From positions 310,001 to 374,000 of the forward strand of contig JAHBZT010000004.1 of NCBI GenBank assembly GCA_019635315.1: a DNA stretch of 64,000 nucleotides. The letters are read 5' to 3'. The notes beneath the pieces are model-generated. The model was not told the DNA's origin, ran no database searches, and saw only the letters and a list, made by a program, of their open reading frames with translations. Made by a program: the position numbers and the translations under genes. Shown in pieces: positions 59,969 to 64,000 of the stretch. Each line of letters opens with the position of its first letter. Positions within the stretch are counted from its first letter, which is position 1. Source of the DNA: Rubrivivax sp. (lineage in GTDB: Bacteria; Pseudomonadota; Gammaproteobacteria; Burkholderiales; Burkholderiaceae_C).

Positions 59969-62191
59969 ATGGGAAGTCGATTCACCCCCGAGCCAACGCT
60001 GATGGCAGGCGCACTGGCAGGCGTTCTCGAGCCGATCGCGACTGCCGCGGCCCGTGGGCAGTACGATCTCCTGCTCGCGGAGGCCGAACGGGCCGTCGCC
60101 GAACTGGTCCCCGCCGCCAGCGCGCGCGTCATTCTTCGCACCGGCGGCGCCTGGTATGCCCCCTCGACGCTCGAGCATAGTGGTGACTCACCGGTTCTGG
60201 ACCTTCCTGGCGGACTCGAGATGCAAGAAGCGCCTGTGCCGGTGGGCAATGGCGTGTTCGTCCCCGTCGCGCCTGGGGCGCTCGCTTTGCTGATCCAGGG
60301 TGACCTCGTCACGATCGAAGCCTCCGAGTCGCTCGGCGTGTTCTGCAAGTTCTTCGCGCTTGCACTACAGGCCTGCGAGCGCCAACGGATTGCGGTCCAG
60401 AACCTCGACGAGGTGCAGGCGTTGCAGCGGGTCGCCACCCGCATGCTCAAGAGCCACGACCTGAGCGAGATCCTGCTGCTCATTACGCAGGAGGCCAAGC
60501 AGCTGTTATCAGCGGACATTTGCGGCGTTCTGCTACGGGAGGACGACAAGATCGTCATGCGCCGATGCGTTGGCAACCGCTCACCGGAAACGGCGAACCT
60601 GCAGATGAGACCCGGGCAGGGGTTGGCCGGGCTCGTCCTAGCACACCGCAAGCCAGCTTCGGTCGAGGACTATGTCACCAGCGAAGCCATCAGCCGCGAC
60701 TTCTTCCACCTAGCCGAGGCCGAGCTCGTTCGCTCGGCGTTGGCGGCCCCTCTGCTCGGACGCGCCGACATCATCGGCGTGCTGGAAGTCTGGCGGCGGC
60801 GACCTTCGACATTCACGCCACAGGACACGACCCGGCTGACAGCGCTTGCGAACCTGACATCGATCGCCCTAGAGAACGCGGAGCTCTACGCCGGGCAACG
60901 CCGCATGGTCGAGGAGTTGGGGCAGGCGCATGAAGCGCTCAACCAGCGCTTCGACGTCGTGCGCAGCGTCTCGAGCCTCACGCAGACACTCATGCTGCTG
61001 CTGCTCCAAGGCACCGGATTGAATGCGATCGTTTCTACCACGTCCACGACGCTGAAGACGGACGTGGCCGTCATCGACAGAGACGGCACACTGTTGGCAT
61101 GGAGTGGTAGTGACCGGGCGCATGGCCTGGTCGCTGCCGTGGCCGCCGCCGTCGTCGCGCAAGGCGTCGCCACCGCGGGGCTGTCGATGACCCAGGGCGG
61201 CTTGTCCTGGCGAGTTCAACCCATCTTTGTCGAGGGCGAGGCGGTGGCCTGGATCCTCGGAACGCTCGACGACGCGCATCGCTCGGAGCTCATCGAGCTG
61301 ACACTCACGCAAGTTGCGGTCATCGCTGCTTTGCAGCGGCTGGAACAGCGATCGGCGAGCCGAGCACGATCGGAGTCGATCGACGCAACGTTGTGGGATT
61401 TGCTGCGCGCGGATGAGACCGCACGTGCAGCGGCCATCGACCGCGCGGCAGATCTCAAGCTGGATCTGGAGGGCCCGATGCGGCTCTACCTCTGCGAACT
61501 CGGCGCCACGGTTCCGGGATCTGCGCAGAGCTCGGGCTCTATCCTTCGGCAGAAGATCACACGTGCCGTGCAGACCGTACGTGGCGAGAAGGCGCGCGCG
61601 ATCGCATTGCAAGGCATCTCGATCGCCGTGTTGTGTTCCGACCAGGCGCTCGACGATGCCGAACGCTTTGCTAAGGGTCTCGCAAAAGCCATCAGCGACG
61701 GTCTTGGTGGGCGCCAGGTCGTGGTGGGTGGAAGTAGCCGCTGCCACGTTCCTCGCGCATTGGCGATCGCTTCCCGTGAGGCGCAGATCGCGCTGGATGT
61801 CGCGCGACAGATGGGCAAGATCGCCTCGGTCGTGTACGACCGTGCAGGCGTGGTCGGCATGTTGCTGAGTCTGCGCCATGAAGTCGGCATGCGGCGATTC
61901 CTGGAACTGAACCTTGGTGAGTTGCTGAACGAGGAACCGAAGCAGCGCGACCTTTTCTTACATACGCTGCGCGTCTACTTCGACGTGAACTGTTCACACG
62001 AAGCAGCTTCGCAGAAGCTTGGTGTGCACAGAAAGACCATTGCACACCGGCTTGGTCGAATCTCCGATCTGACGGGCCTGGATCTCAGTACGCACGACGA
62101 CCGGTTGGTCGCGGACCTTTCGCTGTACGTCTTTCAGATGCTGAATAGCGGCGCAGTATCCGGCGATGCAGAGGATCGGCACATCAGGTAG
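59969..62191 (+). CDS. GAF-domain/PucR-type transcriptional regulator (locus B copy)
   Basis: A 740-residue regulator with the same plan as 24684-27002. A variable N-terminal region precedes a GAF sensor at about residues 155-315 (ICGVLLREDDKIVMRRCVG, RPGQGLAGLVL, LLGRADIIGVLEVW), a middle region, and the PucR helix-turn-helix (EAASQKLGVHRKTIAHRLGRI) near the end. Just downstream of the dehydrogenase, it probably activates the microcompartment operons in response to the substrate. The start may be 59969 or the Met at 60002. Confidence 0.85.
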   Translation: MGSRFTPEPTLMAGALAGVLEPIATAAARGQYDLLLAEAERAVAELVPAASARVILRTGGAWYAPSTLEHSGDSPVLDLPGGLEMQEAPVPVGNGVFVPVAPGALALLIQGDLVTIEASESLGVFCKFFALALQACERQRIAVQNLDEVQALQRVATRMLKSHDLSEILLLITQEAKQLLSADICGVLLREDDKIVMRRCVGNRSPETANLQMRPGQGLAGLVLAHRKPASVEDYVTSEAISRDFFHLAEAELVRSALAAPLLGRADIIGVLEVWRRRPSTFTPQDTTRLTALANLTSIALENAELYAGQRRMVEELGQAHEALNQRFDVVRSVSSLTQTLMLLLLQGTGLNAIVSTTSTTLKTDVAVIDRDGTLLAWSGSDRAHGLVAAVAAAVVAQGVATAGLSMTQGGLSWRVQPIFVEGEAVAWILGTLDDAHRSELIELTLTQVAVIAALQRLEQRSASRARSESIDATLWDLLRADETARAAAIDRAADLKLDLEGPMRLYLCELGATVPGSAQSSGSILRQKITRAVQTVRGEKARAIALQGISIAVLCSDQALDDAERFAKGLAKAISDGLGGRQVVVGGSSRCHVPRALAIASREAQIALDVARQMGKIASVVYDRAGVVGMLLSLRHEVGMRRFLELNLGELLNEEPKQRDLFLHTLRVYFDVNCSHEAASQKLGVHRKTIAHRLGRISDLTGLDLSTHDDRLVADLSLYVFQMLNSGAVSGDAEDRHIR

Positions 62192-62369
62192 TTGCTGTCA
62201 CTGGCGGCAGAGCTGACGCTCGTTACTGCCCTTGCATGTTCAACTCCAACACTGGGCCGCGATGAGTTTGCAGGTGCGCTTGCCCGCTTGCCAAGTGGTC
62301 AAGTGGTGTGGCGGTCGACCTGCGCGGATCCAGAATTCAGAGTTCAGGGGGCCTCCCTATACTGCGGGG

Positions 62370-63065
62370 ATGAAGCTGCTCACCGCCCAACCGAAGCTCG
62401 TCGAGCAGGTGCATGAGGCGATCGTCTCCGAGATCGCGCACGGCAAGCTCAAGCCCGGCGAGCGCGTCATCCAGGAGCAGATCGCGCAGGTGCTCGGCGT
62501 CTCGCGTCAGCCGGTGCAGCAGGCGCTGCTGCTGCTGCGCAACCAGGGCGTGCTGCGCGACGCACCCGGGCGCGGGCTGATCGTCGCGCCGCTGGACCTA
62601 AACTACGCGCGCAACATATACGACATCCGCGCGGTGCTGGAGGGCCTGGCCTTCCGCAAGGCCGCAGGACGCAACCCCGAGCGCGCCAGAAAGCAGGGGC
62701 CGGCGGTCATCCAGAACGGGCGCAAGGCGGTCAAGAGCGGTTCGGTGGCGGCGATGATCGCCGCCGACATCAAGTTCCACGACTTCATCTACGAGCTGTC
62801 GGAAAACCCGCTGATCGCGCCGACGATGGAGACGCAGTGGACCTGCATGCAGCGCGTGATGGGCGAGGTGCTGATGCGCGACGAGCGGCCGCGCGATATC
62901 TGGGACCAGCACGAAGCAATGCTGGAGGCCGTGATGGCAGGCGACGCCGAGCGGGCCGAGGCGATGGCGCGCCAACACGTCACGCAGGCGGCGGCGTTCA
63001 TGATCGAGCGCCTGCGCTCGGAAGCCCCCGAGCAGGCTGGGCGGGAGCTGACGGTCGGCCGGTAG
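62370..63065 (+). CDS. GntR-family (FadR/FCD) transcriptional regulator (locus B copy)
   Basis: A 231-residue regulator with N-terminal wHTH (VEQVHEAIVSEIAHGKLKPG ... QIAQVLGVSRQPVQQALLLL) and a C-terminal FCD domain (DIKFHDFIYELSENPLI, HEAMLEAVMAGDAERAE, RQHVTQAA). It is a paralogue of 23904-24575. ATG 62370 gives the family N terminus. It is alone between the PucR-type regulator and a decayed gene, and could respond to a pathway acid shared by both loci. Confidence 0.88.
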   Translation: MKLLTAQPKLVEQVHEAIVSEIAHGKLKPGERVIQEQIAQVLGVSRQPVQQALLLLRNQGVLRDAPGRGLIVAPLDLNYARNIYDIRAVLEGLAFRKAAGRNPERARKQGPAVIQNGRKAVKSGSVAAMIAADIKFHDFIYELSENPLIAPTMETQWTCMQRVMGEVLMRDERPRDIWDQHEAMLEAVMAGDAERAEAMARQHVTQAAAFMIERLRSEAPEQAGRELTVGR

Positions 63066-63119
63066 GCCGGCGCATCATCGCTTGCCGGCAGCAGGGGCGC
63101 CGGGCACCGCGGCTGCCCG

Positions 63120-63540
63120 TCAGGGCACTCGCCGGCCTGCAGCCGCACGACGACGCGATCGTGCACCGGCCCGGCGAGGTCGATCTGCAGGACCCACACG
63201 CCGCTCATCTCGTGCTGGAGCGTGCCGCGGTATCCGCCCGGCTCGCCCGTCGCTGTAGCGCTGTAGCAACCACGGGCGCCACTCGGTGACTCGGTGCGCC
63301 ATCGGCATCGACGGCATCGTCGCATCGTCGCCGACAGTGTCACCTGCGCGCCGGCAACCGCCGGCCGTCCGGCATCGACACCCGGACGCGGCAGTCGAGC
63401 GTGGGATCGATGGCCACGGCCTCGCGGCGCAGCTCGACCCGTGGCAGCGCGGCCTGTGCGTGGACGCCGCTCGCGGCGACGCACAGCACGGCGACGGGCA
63501 CCAGCGACAGCGCGATTGAACGCCGCGCGCGGCCCGGCTG
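63120..63540 (-). pseudogene. Frameshifted YtkA/FixH-like periplasmic protein remnant
   Basis: Pieces in three frames make a small secreted protein. A signal peptide (SIALSLVPVAVLCVAASGVH) is followed by LRREAVAIDPTLDCRVRVSM, then GRPAVAGAQVTLSATM, then MPSMPMAHRV (the signature of YtkA-like domains), then GEPGGYRGTLQHEMSGVW and VLQIDLAGPVHDRVVVRL. An 8-bp duplication near 63320 explains one of the frame changes. The gene is inactive. It marks the frayed right edge of the catabolic region. Confidence 0.65.
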
Positions 63541-63718
63541 CGCGCGGCGCCGGGTGCCCGCCCGGGCTCGCAGCCGGTGCGACGGTCAAAGGCATGCGCA
63601 ATGCGCAACTACGCCAAGCTCCCTTCTTCGAGGTCGGTAGACGTCCCGAAGCGTCTGACGATGGGGGTTCCGACAACAGGTTGATCATCGTCGGGTAGCC
63701 AAGTGCCGACTTTGACTC

Positions 63719-64000
63719 TTAGGCGAGCGGCGTCACTTTGATCGTCTTTCGCCGGTCGTACACGGTCCGCATGGTCTGCGGGTTTTTATGCGTGTTCGGT
63801 TCGCGTTTCTGCTCGAGCATTTCCGACACGTACAGCGCGCGCAGGTCGTGGGCTCGGAACCACTTGATAGACTTCGTCCCTTCGGGCGCGTATGTGCGCA
63901 TCAGCTTCTGCCAGAGCGCCTTGAAACCGTGGTCGGTGTACGGCTGGCCGTCCCGGTTGGCGAACAGGAAACCCGATACCAGCGGCGGCCGGTTTTCCGC
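63719..64000 (-). CDS. Tyrosine recombinase/integrase, C-terminal part (runs off the window)
   Basis: The frame is open from the right window edge: GFLFANRDGQPYTDHGFKAL then WQKLM, followed by WFRAHDLRALYVSEML with the catalytic HxLR box, and a final TMRTVYDRR with the probable nucleophile Tyr about 10 residues before the stop region. About 93 residues are visible. The N-terminal and central parts lie outside the window. It may belong to an island whose other end could be the tRNA-Val at 2364, but no matching direct repeat was found inside the window. Confidence 0.85.
   Translation of the reverse strand, partial: AENRPPLVSGFLFANRDGQPYTDHGFKALWQKLMRTYAPEGTKSIKWFRAHDLRALYVSEMLEQKREPNTHKNPQTMRTVYDRRKTIKVTPLA

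Noticed and set aside
63660-63720. Search for a copy of the tRNA-Val 3' end as a right attachment site
   Set aside because: No stretch resembling GGTTCGAGTCC or the acceptor end was found near the integrase stop, so no attachment site is called.
1-64000. CRISPR arrays and rRNA genes
   Set aside because: No regularly spaced repeats of 24-40 bases and no rRNA sequence were noticed anywhere in the window.

Overview
The window is GC-rich DNA with ATGA-coupled operons and a class II (LuxR-free, Rieske/cobalamin-rich) catabolic repertoire. It reads like a betaproteobacterium of the order Burkholderiales, in the Aquincola/Methylibium/Rubrivivax neighbourhood. That placement rests on gene content and protein similarity recalled from memory, not on a search. 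The first 2.4 kb look like ordinary chromosome (relA and a tRNA-Val). Everything from the tRNA to a partial tyrosine recombinase at the right edge is catabolic or cobalamin related, with many broken genes, as expected of acquired and rearranged DNA.

Locus A (about 2.8-32.4 kb). A leftward operon (9148 to 3449) encodes an Ldh2-family dehydrogenase, a HIT hydrolase, a pyruvate-phosphate-dikinase-like protein (PPDK-like 1), a 3-hydroxyisobutyrate-dehydrogenase-family enzyme and a histidine phosphatase. A decayed IS5-type transposase separates it from a rightward Rieske oxygenase, reductase and tyrosine phosphatase. A leftward ten-gene operon (23784 to 14049) follows. It carries a B12-dependent 2-hydroxyisobutyryl-CoA mutase (hcmB, hcmA, with the diagnostic Ile90 and Asp117), its CoA ligase, its G-protein chaperone, two PduO-type cobalamin adenosyltransferases, a thiamine-diphosphate (ThDP) lyase, a double gamma-carbonic-anhydrase-like protein and a 3-hydroxybutyryl-CoA dehydrogenase. 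Together these can take 2-hydroxyisobutyrate (or acetone plus a formyl-CoA unit) to 3-hydroxybutyryl-CoA and acetoacetyl-CoA. Further right come a GntR regulator, a GAF/PucR regulator, a remnant of a microcompartment shell gene, a cassette of four unfamiliar genes including a stand-alone phosphohistidine domain, a broken HAD phosphatase, a DUF7064-like gene and a broken alcohol dehydrogenase.

Cobalamin block (32.5-47.3 kb). One long leftward operon under a cobalamin riboswitch holds btuB, late corrin-ring amidation and adenosylation, nucleotide-loop assembly and the BtuFCD importer. It would supply the cofactor the mutase needs.

Locus B (47.3-62.2 kb) is a bacterial microcompartment (BMC) locus. 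Divergent operons encode two hexameric shell proteins, one pentamer, one tandem-domain trimer, a CoA-acylating aldehyde dehydrogenase, an EutJ-like protein, PPDK-like 2, an HAD phosphatase with a cargo-like C-terminal tail, a malate-dehydrogenase-like enzyme with an EutQ-like N-terminal targeting domain, an outer-membrane protein, a zinc alcohol dehydrogenase and a second GAF/PucR regulator. No usual signature enzyme (diol dehydratase, ethanolamine lyase, glycyl radical enzyme, aldolase) and no phosphotransacylase is present.

Loci A and B share at least seven gene families, and for several of them the copy intact in one is broken in the other. The window therefore looks like two diverged copies of one ancestral system undergoing reciprocal loss. 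The strongest candidate for something undescribed is this dikinase/phosphatase-centred BMC, together with the dikinases' rebuilt pyruvate-binding domain. The right end holds a GntR regulator, a broken YtkA-like gene and the partial integrase.
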